The translations under genes and the position numbers were made by a program. DNA of 64,000 nt from Chryseobacterium indoltheticum (lineage in GTDB: Bacteria; Bacteroidota; Bacteroidia; Flavobacteriales; Weeksellaceae), in assembly GCF_003815915.1 (NCBI RefSeq), contig NZ_CP033929.1:3658001-3722000 (forward strand), written 5' to 3'. Positions 43,269-52,545 of this stretch are shown piece by piece. Numbering within the stretch: position 1 is the first letter of the stretch; every line of letters starts with the position of its first letter. Under the pieces are notes generated by a model that saw only the letters and a list, made by a program, of their open reading frames with translations, did not search any database and was not told the DNA's origin.

Positions 43269-43298
43269 CAAAATTAGTGTATTATAAGGAGAATTCAA
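43269..43298 (-). promoter_or_regulatory. promoter of the helicase gene
   Basis: On the minus strand: TTG (43296-43298), 19 bases, TAATTTTG (43269-43276). The match is complete. The -7 element is 22 bases before the start codon. Confidence 0.7.
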
Positions 43299-43470
43299 AT
43301 TTGAATTTTGCTGTGGTATTTTACTGCTTCATAATGAAATTTGAGAATAATTAAAATTTTAAAACCTTTTTATTCCCAATTTAACTCCTGTAAAATTCTT
43401 AAAAAAATATTAAAAAACTTGTAACAATTAATTTAAATTTGACACTAATTGACAAAACAATTTCTATTTT

Positions 43471-44784
43471 ATGAAAAAACGACTTCTTAGTGTTGCAGCA
43501 GCTGCCTTTTTTGGAGCAATGCTGAATGCACAACAAATCAAGTTTGAAGAGTATGATTTACCAAATGGTTTACACGTAATCTTACATCAGGATAATTCTG
43601 CACCGGTGGTAACAACAGGTGTAATGTATCATGTGGGAGCAAAAGATGAAGTAGTTGGAAGAACAGGTTTTGCCCATTTTTTTGAGCACCTTTTATTTGA
43701 AGGTACACCAAATATCAAAAGAGGAGAATGGTTTAAAATAGTTTCTTCAAATGGTGGACAAAATAACGCAAACACAACGAACGACAGAACATATTACTAC
43801 GAAACTTTCCCTTCAAACAATGAGCAATTAGGTCTTTGGATGGAGTCTGAAAGACTTCGTCATGCAGAGATCAACCAGATAGGTGTAGATACCCAGAGAG
43901 AAGTTGTAAAAGAAGAAAAGAGAATGAGAATGGATAACCAGCCTTATGGAAATCTTTTCACAAACGTACAGAAAAATCTTTTCACCAAACATCCATATAC
44001 ATGGTCTACAATTGGATCTATGGATGATTTGAATTCTGCAAAATTGGATGAATTCAAGGCGTTTTACAAAAAATATTACGTTCCAAACAACGCAACTTTA
44101 GTTGTAGCTGGTGATATCAAGCCTGAGCAGACCAAAAAATGGATTAAAGAATATTACGGAGCTATTCCTAAAGGAACCGTATATCCTAAAAACTTCCCGA
44201 AAGATGAGCCTATCACAAAAGAAAAAGAAGTAACGGCATACGACCCAAACATCCAGCTTCCTGCTTATGTTTTTGCATATAGAACGCCGGGTAACAAAGA
44301 AAAAGATGCTTATGTTTTAGATATGCTTTCATCTTATTTAAGCAACGGTAAGTCTTCAGTTTTATACAAAAAATTGGTAGATCAGGAGAAAAAAGCACTT
44401 CAGGTAGCAGCTTTCAACCAAGGTCTTGAAGATTACGGTATTTTCGCATTCTTTGCAATCCCGATGGGAGCAACTACGAAGCAGACTTTACAGTCAGACA
44501 TTGATGCCGAAATCAAAAAACTTCAGACTACTTTAATTTCTGATGAAGATTATCAAAAACTTCAGAATCAGTATGAAAATCAGTTTGTAAATGCTAACTC
44601 AAGCATTCAGGGGATTGCAGCTTCTTTAGCTACAAACCACGTATTGATGGGAGATACTAACCTGATTAATAAAGAAATCGACATTTACAAATCGATTACT
44701 AAGCAGGACTTACAGAATGCGGCTAAAAAGTATTTGAATTCTAACCAAAGAGTTGTCCTTAATTACTTACCTGAGAAAAAGTAA
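43471..44784 (+). CDS. M16 zinc peptidase, catalytic partner
   Basis: A 437-residue exported peptidase with a signal peptide ending near AQQ (about 22). The inverted zinc motif His-Phe-Phe-Glu-His is intact at 69-73 in GFAHFFEHLLFEGT. The distal Glu lies in the region QREVVKEEKRMR. YAYRTPGNKEKDAY-type C-terminal segments are present. It probably degrades peptides in the periplasm together with the next gene, which lacks the zinc motif. The pair matches the two-subunit M16B arrangement. Confidence 0.93.
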   Translation: MKKRLLSVAAAAFFGAMLNAQQIKFEEYDLPNGLHVILHQDNSAPVVTTGVMYHVGAKDEVVGRTGFAHFFEHLLFEGTPNIKRGEWFKIVSSNGGQNNANTTNDRTYYYETFPSNNEQLGLWMESERLRHAEINQIGVDTQREVVKEEKRMRMDNQPYGNLFTNVQKNLFTKHPYTWSTIGSMDDLNSAKLDEFKAFYKKYYVPNNATLVVAGDIKPEQTKKWIKEYYGAIPKGTVYPKNFPKDEPITKEKEVTAYDPNIQLPAYVFAYRTPGNKEKDAYVLDMLSSYLSNGKSSVLYKKLVDQEKKALQVAAFNQGLEDYGIFAFFAIPMGATTKQTLQSDIDAEIKKLQTTLISDEDYQKLQNQYENQFVNANSSIQGIAASLATNHVLMGDTNLINKEIDIYKSITKQDLQNAAKKYLNSNQRVVLNYLPEKK

Positions 44785-44838
44785 TCATATAAAAACCTCG
44801 TGTTTTAAAATATGATTATACAATTTAAATTTTTTACA

Positions 44839-46884
44839 ATGAAAAAACAATTTACCTATATAGCCGTAGCATTTTTATTTTCAGGAATGCTTTCTGCACA
44901 AAAAATTGATATCAATGCAATGCCAAAGCCGGGACCAACTCCTGCAATCAACATTGCGAAACCAAAAACTTTTCAGCTTAAAAACGGAATGACCGTAATG
45001 GTGGTTGAAAACAACAAATTGCCAAGAGTAAATGTAAGTCTTTCTATGGACAGACAACCTTACTTCGAAGGTGATGTAGCTGGAGTAAGCGAGATCATGG
45101 CAGATCAGCTTGGTAACGGAACAACTACTTTAAGCAAAGATGCATTCAATAAAAAAATTGATTTCTTAGGAGCTAACTTAAACTTCTCTTCTGCAGGAGC
45201 TTCTTCAAACTCTCTTTCAAAATACTTCCCTGAAGTTTTAGGTTTAATGGCTGATGCAATCATCAATCCTAAATTTTCTGCTGACGAAATTCAAAAGTCT
45301 AAAGACAGAGCTGTTGAAGGTCTGAAATCTTCAGAAAAAAGCGCAGATGCAATCGCTTCAAGAGTTTCAAACGCATTAGCGTACGGAAAAAACACTTCAA
45401 GAGGTGAATTTGAAACTGAAGAATCGATCAAAAAAATTCAGTTAGCTGACGTTCAGAATGTTTATAAAAAATATTACGCTCCAGACAATGCATATCTTGT
45501 AATTGTAGGGGATGTAAAATATGATCAGGTGAAACCAATGGTTGAAAAAGCTTTCAGCAACTGGAAAAAAGCCAATACAAAATTCGCTGCATTAGAACCA
45601 GCTTCTAATGTTGCAAAAACCGAGATCAATGTAGTAGACGTTCCTTCTGCAGTACAATCTGTAGTGTCTGTAGGAAACCTAAACACATTGAAAATGAAAG
45701 ATCCTAGTTACTTCCCTGCAACAATCGCCAACTATATTCTTGGTGGTGGTGGAGAAGCCAGACTTTTCATGAATCTTCGTGAGAAAAACGGATTTACATA
45801 CGGAGCTTATTCCGATATGAGCGCAAGCAAATACTCACCTTCTTTCTCTGCAGAAGCAAGTGTAAGAAATGAGGTAACTGATAAAGCTGTAAAAGAGTTT
45901 TTAAATGAAATTAATGCAATCTCTACGGTAAAAGCTGACGAACTTGAAAATGCTAAAGCTAAATTGAAAGGAAGCTTTATTATGGCATTAGAGCAACCTG
46001 CAACCATTGCAAGATTTGCTGTAAACCAAAAAGTTCAGGATCTTCCGGATGATTTCTACACCAATTATTTAAAGTCTATTGATAAAGTAACATCAGCTGA
46101 TGTTTCTAATGCAGTAAAAACAACTATTTTACCCAACCAAAGCAGAATTTTCATTGCTGGTAAAGCATCTGATATTTCTGAAGGATTAGAAAAATTAGGT
46201 TACCCTGTAAAATATTATGATGCGTATGCAAATCCTGTTGCTAAACCGACAGCACAAAAAGTTGACCCAAGTGTAACTGTAGCTTCTGTTGTTGATAAGT
46301 ACATTAATGCAATTGGTGGAAAAGCTAATTTGTCGAAAGTGAATTCTTACACAATGACTGGTTCAATGTCTATGCAAGGACAAAACATCGATATAAAAAC
46401 AACAAAAGCTCAAGGAGGAAAAGAAATACAAATCGTTTCTATGGGGGCAATGACTCTTCAGAAACAGGTTTTTGATGGTAAAACAGGATACTCGGAGCAA
46501 GGTGGACAAAAAGTTCAGATGACTAAGGAACAAATTGCTGATAACCTGAAAACCACAGAGCTTTTCGAAGAATTAGGTTTTTCTAAATCTGGAGATTACA
46601 AGTTGACAGGAATTGAAAAAATCAACGGTGAAGATTCTTATGCAATCAAATCTGGTGATAAGGCATATTATTATAGCGTAAAAACTGGTCTTAAAACTGG
46701 TGAAACTGAAACTGTATCAACGCAGGGACAAACATTTACAGTTCCTACAACTTTTGCAGATTACAAGGACGTTGCTGGTGTGAAAATGCCTTATACGATT
46801 ACAGTTAATCAAATGGGTGCGGAAATGGTGATGAAAGTAAAATCATACGAAGTAAACCAGGCTAAAGATTCTGACTTCAAATAA
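44839..46884 (+). CDS. M16 peptidase-like non-catalytic partner with C-terminal extension
   Basis: I choose the ATG at 44839 (MKKQFTYIAVAFLFSGMLSAQ), which gives a clean signal peptide; the frame opens nine codons earlier. The protein of 681 residues has an M16 fold. The zinc motif place reads GVSEIMADQLGNGT with no His-x-x-Glu-His. The C-terminal Arg/Tyr region (GGEARLFMNLREKNGFTYGAY) that binds substrate in partner subunits is intact. From about residue 470 an extra domain of about 210 residues follows (VDKYINAIGGKANLSKV, SYTMTGSMSMQGQ), resembling LolA-like outer-membrane sorting proteins. Confidence 0.9.
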   Translation: MKKQFTYIAVAFLFSGMLSAQKIDINAMPKPGPTPAINIAKPKTFQLKNGMTVMVVENNKLPRVNVSLSMDRQPYFEGDVAGVSEIMADQLGNGTTTLSKDAFNKKIDFLGANLNFSSAGASSNSLSKYFPEVLGLMADAIINPKFSADEIQKSKDRAVEGLKSSEKSADAIASRVSNALAYGKNTSRGEFETEESIKKIQLADVQNVYKKYYAPDNAYLVIVGDVKYDQVKPMVEKAFSNWKKANTKFAALEPASNVAKTEINVVDVPSAVQSVVSVGNLNTLKMKDPSYFPATIANYILGGGGEARLFMNLREKNGFTYGAYSDMSASKYSPSFSAEASVRNEVTDKAVKEFLNEINAISTVKADELENAKAKLKGSFIMALEQPATIARFAVNQKVQDLPDDFYTNYLKSIDKVTSADVSNAVKTTILPNQSRIFIAGKASDISEGLEKLGYPVKYYDAYANPVAKPTAQKVDPSVTVASVVDKYINAIGGKANLSKVNSYTMTGSMSMQGQNIDIKTTKAQGGKEIQIVSMGAMTLQKQVFDGKTGYSEQGGQKVQMTKEQIADNLKTTELFEELGFSKSGDYKLTGIEKINGEDSYAIKSGDKAYYYSVKTGLKTGETETVSTQGQTFTVPTTFADYKDVAGVKMPYTITVNQMGAEMVMKVKSYEVNQAKDSDFK

Positions 46885-46902
46885 GAATTAATATATTTTA
46901 AT

Positions 46903-46935
46903 AAAAACGGTAGCAATCGCTGCCGTTTTTATTTT
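46903..46935 (+). terminator. M16 pair terminator
   Basis: AAAAACGGTAGC/GCTGCCGTTTTT (46903-46914, 46919-46930; one G-T pair) followed by ATTTT. Confidence 0.9.
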
Positions 46936-46950
46936 AGCTTAAATCTTATT

Positions 46951-46980
46951 TTGCAGTTCGGTAAAAAAACATTAAATTTG
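46951..46980 (+). promoter_or_regulatory. secG promoter
   Basis: TTG (46951-46953), 19 bases, TAAATTTG (46973-46980). It is a complete match to the Bacteroidetes consensus, 25 bases before the secG ATG. Confidence 0.75.
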
Positions 46981-47005
46981 CCCATTCAAAAAGATATTAA
47001 AATTA

Positions 47006-47353
47006 ATGGATACTATATTTACACTATTAATGATTCTTATTATGATTGCCAGCGTTTTATTGGTAATCGTTGTTATGGCTCAAAACCCAAAAGGTGGCGG
47101 TCTTTCTAGTACATTCGGAGGTGCATCTCCTGCACAGTTTGGAGTACAGAGAACGAATGACTTTATGGAAAAGTCAACCTGGACTTTAGGAGCGGTAATC
47201 ATCGTTCTTATTTTGATAAGCGTTGTTGTTACAGGGAAACCTAAACAAGCAGCACCGACTATTCCACAAGCTCCAACTAAATCTGAAGCTCCTGTAGAGA
47301 AAGCTCCGGCTTCTCAATCTACGGCTCCGGTAAGTGTTCCGGCAAATAAATAA
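47006..47353 (+). CDS. secG: preprotein translocase subunit SecG
   Basis: A 115-residue inner-membrane protein assisting SecYE. It has two hydrophobic helices (about 5-25 and 52-70) around the conserved loop AQNPKGGGLSSTFGGASPAQFGVQRTNDF. The C-terminus is a Pro/Ala-rich tail of about 40 residues (QAAPTIPQAPTKSEAPVEKA), common in Bacteroidetes SecG. It is a single gene with its own promoter and terminator. Confidence 0.95.
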   Translation: MDTIFTLLMILIMIASVLLVIVVMAQNPKGGGLSSTFGGASPAQFGVQRTNDFMEKSTWTLGAVIIVLILISVVVTGKPKQAAPTIPQAPTKSEAPVEKAPASQSTAPVSVPANK

Positions 47354-47372
47354 GAAGTACTTTATTTAAGAT

Positions 47373-47408
47373 AAAAAAAGCAACTCAATTCATTGAGTTG
47401 CTTTTTTA
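47373..47408 (+). terminator. bidirectional terminator between secG and the glycosyltransferase
   Basis: AAAAAAGCAACTCAAT/ATTGAGTTGCTTTTTT (47374-47389, 47392-47407) is a perfect stem with A and T flanks that suit both converging genes. Confidence 0.9.
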
Positions 47409-48245
47409 TTTGAGTTTTATTTTTTCTATTTTGTGCCTTAGCCTTAGACCGGCTTTCATAAATGAATATTGCAGAGGTTTATTCACTTTATAATATTTAT
47501 CAATAAAAATCTGCATCGCTCCGTAAAATCGCTCAAGATACAACTCATCTTTCACCGTACTTTCACCTTTATGATGAAGGATAGATGCTTTTCCGTAATA
47601 ATAGTTTTTATAATTGTTATTCAATAAAGTATAGCACAGATCAATATCTTCACCGTACATAAAATATCTTTCGTCAAGACCACCAACTTTCTCGTAAACC
47701 TCTTTTTTTACCAGGAAAAATGCTCCGGTGATAACTTCTACTTCTGCAACACCATATTCATCTACATCATTTCGATAATATGATTTTGAATTTTTCTTTT
47801 TGAAATTGGTAAATAATTTTTCGAAAGAATTGATCATATCAGGAACCGAACGTTTACTTTCCGGAAGGAAATTTCCGTTTGCATCATGCATTCTCACGCC
47901 CAGACATCCGAAATTGGTTTTAGAATCAGCAAAATTTAAAATTTCGTTTAAATAAAAACCTTCCAGTTCTGTATCCGGATTTAAAATCAACAGATATTCT
48001 CCTGCTGCCGTTTCTATTGCTCTGTTATTAGCTTTGGAAAAACCTTCGTTCTTTTCAGAAGCAATAAAATGTACTTCCGGAAATTCGGGAATCAGGTCAC
48101 CCCAAGAACTATCAGTAGACTTATTATCAATCACAATAACCTCGTAATCGATTCCTTCACAATATTTTTGAATAGAAAGAAGGCAGTTTCTCAGAAGCTG
48201 AGTCACATTATAATTAACGATAATGATTGAAAGTTTCTTATTCAT
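47406..48245 (-). CDS. family 2 glycosyltransferase
   Basis: A 279-residue GT-A fold enzyme. It opens with LSIIIVNYNVTQLLRNCLLSI, then VIVIDNKSTDSS and LLILNPDTELEGF (the Asp-x-Asp-like site), followed by GVRMHDANGNFLPESKRSVP and GLDERYFMYGEDIDLCYTLL. This is the rhamnosyl-type GT2 group. The sugar and acceptor are unknown. It starts 2 bases after the recR stop on the same strand, so the two share a transcript. Confidence 0.92.
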   Translation of the reverse strand: MNKKLSIIIVNYNVTQLLRNCLLSIQKYCEGIDYEVIVIDNKSTDSSWGDLIPEFPEVHFIASEKNEGFSKANNRAIETAAGEYLLILNPDTELEGFYLNEILNFADSKTNFGCLGVRMHDANGNFLPESKRSVPDMINSFEKLFTNFKKKNSKSYYRNDVDEYGVAEVEVITGAFFLVKKEVYEKVGGLDERYFMYGEDIDLCYTLLNNNYKNYYYGKASILHHKGESTVKDELYLERFYGAMQIFIDKYYKVNKPLQYSFMKAGLRLRHKIEKIKLK

Positions 48246-48247
48246 TT

Positions 48248-48859
48248 TTAATCCTTTTCGTTATATGGAAGCCTGTTGGTGATCGACCTACCCAAAGATA
48301 TTTCATCTGCGTACTCCAATTCATCACCTACGGAAATCCCTCTTGCAATACTTGAAAACTGAACCCCCGAGTTCTTGAATTTTTTGTAAATATAATACGC
48401 TGTAGTATCGCCTTCCATTGTTGCGCTTAAAGCAAAGATAAATTCTTTTGCCAAACCTTGCTGCAACTTCTTTTCAATACTAGGAATATTTAATTGGTGA
48501 GGACCAACCCCTTCCATCGGAGAAATCTTTCCGCCCAAAATAAGGTATTTCCCTCTGTATTTTCCGGTATTTTCGATAGCAATCACGTCACGTACATCTT
48601 CCACAATACAAATCAGCTCATTACTGCGTTTATCATTACTGCAAATTTCACAAATCTCAAAATCTGAAAAATTGTGGCATTCTTTGCAATATTTAATTTC
48701 ATTGACCAGATTGATAATTGAAGTCCCCAAACTTGTCGCTCTGGAATTGGGCTGTTTTAGTAAATGAAGCGCAAGACGCAAAGCAGTTTTCTTCCCAATA
48801 CCCGGAAGCCCGGAAATCTCTTCAACTGCTTTTGCCAATACTTTACTTGGGTAATCCAT
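48248..48859 (-). CDS. recR: recombination protein RecR
   Basis: I choose the ATG at 48857-48859 ([20 protein letters not shown]), which gives the normal length of about 203 residues; the longer frame adds 14 unlikely residues. The helix-hairpin-helix is [18 protein letters not shown]. The zinc finger is [16 protein letters not shown]. The Toprim domain follows ([30 protein letters not shown]). It acts with RecF/RecO in loading RecA at gaps. A TATTTTTG -7-like element lies only 4 bases upstream of the chosen start. Confidence 0.95.
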   Translation of the reverse strand: MDYPSKVLAKAVEEISGLPGIGKKTALRLALHLLKQPNSRATSLGTSIINLVNEIKYCKECHNFSDFEICEICSNDKRSNELICIVEDVRDVIAIENTGKYRGKYLILGGKISPMEGVGPHQLNIPSIEKKLQQGLAKEFIFALSATMEGDTTAYYIYKKFKNSGVQFSSIARGISVGDELEYADEISLGRSITNRLPYNEKD

Positions 48860-49037
48860 AGCACAAAAATAAGAATTATAGTTGTAAAATGTAATAGTCA
48901 AAATTCAATTAGGCCGATAAGTTTACAGGTTAAAATTGAAGTGATAGTTTCACCTTGCAGAATTAGTCACTTATCAACCATAAATCTGAAAAAACCACTA
49001 TCTTTGATCATCAAAATATTAAACAGAAATAAACTAA

Positions 49038-49640
49038 ATGGTACTTAACAATCTCAACTATCCGCTGGATTTTAAATTTAAAATCACAACGCTTGCCAGC
49101 GATTTCAACATTACAGACAGACAAGGAAATTATGTAGCTTACGTTCGTCAGAAGATGTTTAAACTAAAAGAAGATGTTATCGTTTTCAATGACGAAAGCA
49201 AAACCAAAGAACTTTTCAGAATTCAGGCGAACCAATGGATTGATTTTAATGCATCTTATTCTATTAAAGATACGATCGGAAAAAATTTCGGGAGATTGGC
49301 AAGAAAAGGAATGCGTTCTATCTGGAAATCTTCTTACAATGTTTTAGACGAGGCTGATCAGCAAAAATTTACCATCACGGAAGATAATGCTTGGGTAAAA
49401 TTTTTCGACGGAATGGTTGGTGAAATCCCAATCATCGGAATGTTTACCGGATATTTCCTTAACCCGTCTTACACCGTAAAAGGAATCGACGGAAAAGAAT
49501 ATTTTAAGCTAAAAAAAATGCCTTCGATGTTTGGAAGAAGATTTCAGCTTGACAGACTGATTGATATTGATGATGAAGACGAAAGTTTAGTCGTTTTATC
49601 TCTATTAATGATGGTTTTACTTGAAAGAGCAAGAGGATAA
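49038..49640 (+). CDS. LURP-one/tubby-like domain protein
   Basis: A 200-residue protein with a beta-rich pattern. FKITTLASDFNITDRQGNYVAYVRQKMFKLKEDVIVFNDES and the later YTVKGIDGKEYFKLKKMPSMFGRRFQL resemble LURP-one-related or scramblase-like (tubby C-terminal) folds. GIGMFTG-type hydrophobic residues near 130-145 may touch a membrane. The function is unknown. TATCTTTG at 48999-49006 may serve as a -7 element. It diverges from recR. Confidence 0.75.
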   Translation: MVLNNLNYPLDFKFKITTLASDFNITDRQGNYVAYVRQKMFKLKEDVIVFNDESKTKELFRIQANQWIDFNASYSIKDTIGKNFGRLARKGMRSIWKSSYNVLDEADQQKFTITEDNAWVKFFDGMVGEIPIIGMFTGYFLNPSYTVKGIDGKEYFKLKKMPSMFGRRFQLDRLIDIDDEDESLVVLSLLMMVLLERARG

Positions 49641-49735
49641 TACCAAGATTGCAATTAACTATTGATGATGGCTTACATTTTGAAGCAGTTATTCATTAAA
49701 TTAGTTACAATCTTTATAGACAAAAACTTAAACAC

Positions 49736-50227
49736 ATGAAATATTTTATCATTCTCTTTTCAGCATTAATTTTAGTTGCCTGTAAAAAGGAAAAAGAAGC
49801 CGTTACAGATTCAAAACCTTCAGACTCTTTGAATGTGGTTCAGGATTCTACTAAAACAGATTCTGCACCTGAGAAAGTTTTAGTTGATGTATTTCCTTTC
49901 CCGAAAGAAATCAAAGAATGCTCTTGCTATTTTGCAAAAAACAAAGCAGATTTTGAAAACGAACAGTACATTTACGCCGATGATGCAGGAAAAACAGCTT
50001 ACATGAAGCTCGACGGAAAAAGAATCGCCATGAATTTGATTTCTTCAAGCGATATGGAAACTGGCGAAGAGCTGACCAAGGAAATTGAAAATGAGAATTA
50101 TAAAATCTCTGTGAAAGGAAAAAAAATAAAACAAGAAGAAGCTTTAATTTTTGAAGGTACTTTAACCATTGAAAAACCGGACGGAAGCATTACCAAAACA
50201 CCTATTTATGGTGAATGCGGATGCTAA
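49736..50227 (+). CDS. lipoprotein of unknown function
   Basis: A 163-residue protein with a lipoprotein signal (MKYFIILFSALILVACKKEK, Cys16) and a Ser/Asp/Lys-rich linker. The mature domain starts near VLVDVFPFPKEIKECSCYFA and ends NKTPIYGECGC-like with paired Cys, which could form disulfides with the CSC near residue 62. I do not recognise the family. It is expressed with its own terminator at 50252. Confidence 0.78.
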   Translation: MKYFIILFSALILVACKKEKEAVTDSKPSDSLNVVQDSTKTDSAPEKVLVDVFPFPKEIKECSCYFAKNKADFENEQYIYADDAGKTAYMKLDGKRIAMNLISSSDMETGEELTKEIENENYKISVKGKKIKQEEALIFEGTLTIEKPDGSITKTPIYGECGC

Positions 50228-50251
50228 CCCTCTTTTTGCTTCTAAAAATAC

Positions 50252-50279
50252 TGCTCCTGAATTTCGGGAGCATTTTTTA
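50252..50279 (+). terminator. terminator after the lipoprotein gene
   Basis: TGCTCC/GGAGCA (50252-50257, 50267-50272) followed by TTTTTTATT. Confidence 0.75.
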
Positions 50280-50343
50280 TTTCATATGTATTTATTTATG
50301 TTTTTATTTATCATATGCAATCGCCGAGTTTTAGTTGGTATTT

Positions 50344-50376
50344 TTGTTTCTAAATCATAGCGATTTCGTAATTTTG
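50344..50376 (+). promoter_or_regulatory. pepD promoter candidate
   Basis: TTG (50344-50346), 22 bases, TAATTTTG (50369-50376), 17 bases before the ATG. The spacing is longer than the usual 19. Confidence 0.5.
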
Positions 50377-50392
50377 ATAAAAATAAATTTTT

Positions 50393-51838
50393 ATGGAACT
50401 ATCCAATATAGAACCGCAAATTATCTGGAAGAATTTTTCCAAATTAAATGCAGTTCCGAGACCGTCGAAAAAAGAAGAAAAAGTAATCGCTTTCATCAAA
50501 GAATTTGGTGAAAATTTAGGACTGGAAACCACTGTAGATGAAGTAGGAAATGTGATTATTAAAAAACCGGCTACTCCGGGAATGGAAAACCGTAAATCAA
50601 TCGTTATGCAGTCGCATTTGGATATGGTTTGCCAGAAAAACAACGACGTGAATTTTGATTTTGAAACTCAAGGGATTCAGATGGAAGTCGACGGAGACTG
50701 GGTAAAAGCAAAAGGTACAACTTTAGGTGCAGATAACGGTTTAGGCGTTGCAACCATTATGTCGGTTCTTGAAAGTTCAGACATTCCACATCCGGATTTG
50801 GAGGCTCTTTTCACTATTGATGAAGAAACCGGAATGACCGGAGCTTTAGGTTTAAAACCCGGACAATTGACCGGACAAATCCTTTTAAATTTAGACACAG
50901 AAGAAGATGACGAAATCGACATCGGATGTGCAGGTGGAATTGATGTTACGGTAACCCAAAACTATCCAACAGAAGCTTCTAACGGACAAATCGTGAGAAT
51001 CGAAGTAAAAGGTTTGCAAGGCGGTCACTCAGGAATGGATATTCATAAAGGTTTTGGAAATGCCAATATCATCATGGGAAGAATTCTTTACAAAGCTTTG
51101 GAAAATCAAAACGTTCAATTGATCTCTATTGACGGTGGAAGTTTGAGAAATGCAATACCAAGAGAATCTGTAGCTTTAATTTCTGTGCGAAATGCTGGTG
51201 AATTTATTGAAAACGTAACCAACGGAATCAAAAAAGAAATTTTAGAAGAATTTGCATCTGTTGAAGCTCATCTTCAAATTAATATTGAAAACTCTACAAG
51301 TTCTGATAAAGCACTTTCTGTGGATGATTCAAAGAAGATTATTTTAGTCTTAAAATCTCTTCACAACGGCGTTTACAGAATGAGCTCGGATGTACAGGAT
51401 TTGGTAGAGTCGTCAAACAACATTGCAAGAGTAGAATTAAAAGAAGGTGGTTTGAAAATATTGAATCTTTCAAGATCATCGGTAGATTCGTCTAAAGATT
51501 CTGTTGCAGAACAATTAAAATCGGTATCAGAATTAGCCGGAATGAACGTTGAATTCAGCGGTTCTTATCCGGGATGGAAACCAAAACCAGGTTCTGAAAT
51601 TGTACAAGTTTTAGAAAAAATATACACCGAAAAATTTGCAGAAAAACCACACGTTGTTGCTTGTCATGCAGGTTTGGAATGCGGAATTATCGGTGCAAAT
51701 TATCCTGAAATGGAAATGGTAAGTTACGGACCAACCATTAGAGGAGCTCACTCTCCGGATGAGAAGGCAAATATCTCTTCAACCCAGAAATTCTGGAGTT
51801 TCACGAAAGATATTTTAGCAAACATTCCGTTAAAATAA
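50393..51838 (+). CDS. pepD: aminoacyl-histidine dipeptidase (M20, PepD-type)
   Basis: A 481-residue cytoplasmic zinc dipeptidase that cleaves Xaa-His dipeptides such as carnosine. Metal and catalytic residues are in VMQSHLDMVCQKN (His, Asp), GTTLGADNGLGVA (bridging Asp), FTIDEETGMTGALG (Glu-Glu) and NLDTEEDDEIDIGCAGG. The lid domain covers roughly 190-390. The C-terminal region has VACHAGLECGI and GPTIRGAHSPDEKANI with the last His ligand. The length is typical of PepD. Confidence 0.95.
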   Translation: MELSNIEPQIIWKNFSKLNAVPRPSKKEEKVIAFIKEFGENLGLETTVDEVGNVIIKKPATPGMENRKSIVMQSHLDMVCQKNNDVNFDFETQGIQMEVDGDWVKAKGTTLGADNGLGVATIMSVLESSDIPHPDLEALFTIDEETGMTGALGLKPGQLTGQILLNLDTEEDDEIDIGCAGGIDVTVTQNYPTEASNGQIVRIEVKGLQGGHSGMDIHKGFGNANIIMGRILYKALENQNVQLISIDGGSLRNAIPRESVALISVRNAGEFIENVTNGIKKEILEEFASVEAHLQINIENSTSSDKALSVDDSKKIILVLKSLHNGVYRMSSDVQDLVESSNNIARVELKEGGLKILNLSRSSVDSSKDSVAEQLKSVSELAGMNVEFSGSYPGWKPKPGSEIVQVLEKIYTEKFAEKPHVVACHAGLECGIIGANYPEMEMVSYGPTIRGAHSPDEKANISSTQKFWSFTKDILANIPLK

Positions 51839-51857
51839 GAATGTGATTTTTATATTG

Positions 51858-51895
51858 AAAATATCCAAAGTCGATTGATTTTGGATATTTTTTTG
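51858..51895 (+). terminator. pepD terminator
   Basis: AATATCCAAA/TTTGGATATT (about 51860-51869 and 51880-51889) followed by TTTTTT. Confidence 0.8.
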
Positions 51896-51907
51896 TTTTT
51901 AATACTC

Positions 51908-51977
51908 TAGGTTTTGGCTGAAGCCGAAGGAAGAATCATATTTTGTAGGTGGGGTAAAGCCTACCTCTATTGAATGA
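51908..51977 (+). repeat. REP element copy 1 (two hairpins)
   Basis: TTTTGGCTGAAGCCGAAGG forms the first imperfect hairpin and GTAGGTGGGGTAAAGCCTAC the second, followed by CTATTGAATGA. It has the same order as copy 3 at 52543-52612 and the reverse order of copy 2 at 52016-52083. Confidence 0.8.
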
Positions 51978-52015
51978 CAAAAATACGTTCAAATCAAAAA
52001 TTCACAATATGATGT

Positions 52016-52083
52016 TATTCAATAGGAACGGGCTTTAGCCCGTTTGTGATAAAAAAACATTCCTTTGGCTTTAGCCAAAACTT
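52016..52083 (-). repeat. REP element copy 2, inverted
   Basis: Read on the minus strand: AGTTTTGGCTAAAGCCAAAG, then ACGGGCTAAAGCCCGT, then CCTATTGAATA. It lies 36 bases before the transposase start and faces copy 3 across the gene. Confidence 0.85.
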
Positions 52084-52119
52084 AAAAAATTAATTTCTAA
52101 TTTTGAGAAAACAACACAA

Positions 52120-52545
52120 ATGTCTTATCTCAAAATTTATATCCATATTGTCTTTTCAACAAAAAATAGAATTCCATACTTTAGCACATTAGAAAAGCGT
52201 ATTAAAGTTTGGAGACATATTAAAGAAAACGCAACAGAAAAAGGAATTTTCATGGATATAGTCAATGGATATTCTGATCATTGTCATTGCTTAATTTCTT
52301 TAAGCTCAAATCAAAACATTGAAAATATTGTTCAGTTAATAAAAGGTGAGTCTTCTTATTGGATTAATAAAAATTGTTTGACGAAAGAAAAATTTGCATG
52401 GCAAGAAGAATATTTTGCGGTTTCTGTTTCAGAATCAATGGTTGAACAAGTTCGAAATTATATTAAAAACCAACATATTCATCATCAGAAGAAAACCTTT
52501 GAAGAAGAATATCAAGAGTTTAGAGAAAAATATAATTTTATGTAG
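52120..52545 (+). CDS. REP-associated tyrosine transposase (IS200/Y1 family)
   Basis: A 141-residue Y1 transposase. The HUH motif is His54-Cys-His56 in YSDHCHCLISL, and the likely nucleophile is Tyr114 in VRNYIKNQHIHHQ. The start reads YIHIVFSTKNRIPYF, typical of this family, and WQEEYFAVSVSES precedes the Tyr helix. Two REP elements flank the gene as inverted copies. Its stop codon TAG (52543-52545) is the first triplet of REP copy 3. This fits domesticated RAYT proteins that move or maintain REP elements. It appears intact. Confidence 0.92.
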   Translation: MSYLKIYIHIVFSTKNRIPYFSTLEKRIKVWRHIKENATEKGIFMDIVNGYSDHCHCLISLSSNQNIENIVQLIKGESSYWINKNCLTKEKFAWQEEYFAVSVSESMVEQVRNYIKNQHIHHQKKTFEEEYQEFREKYNFM

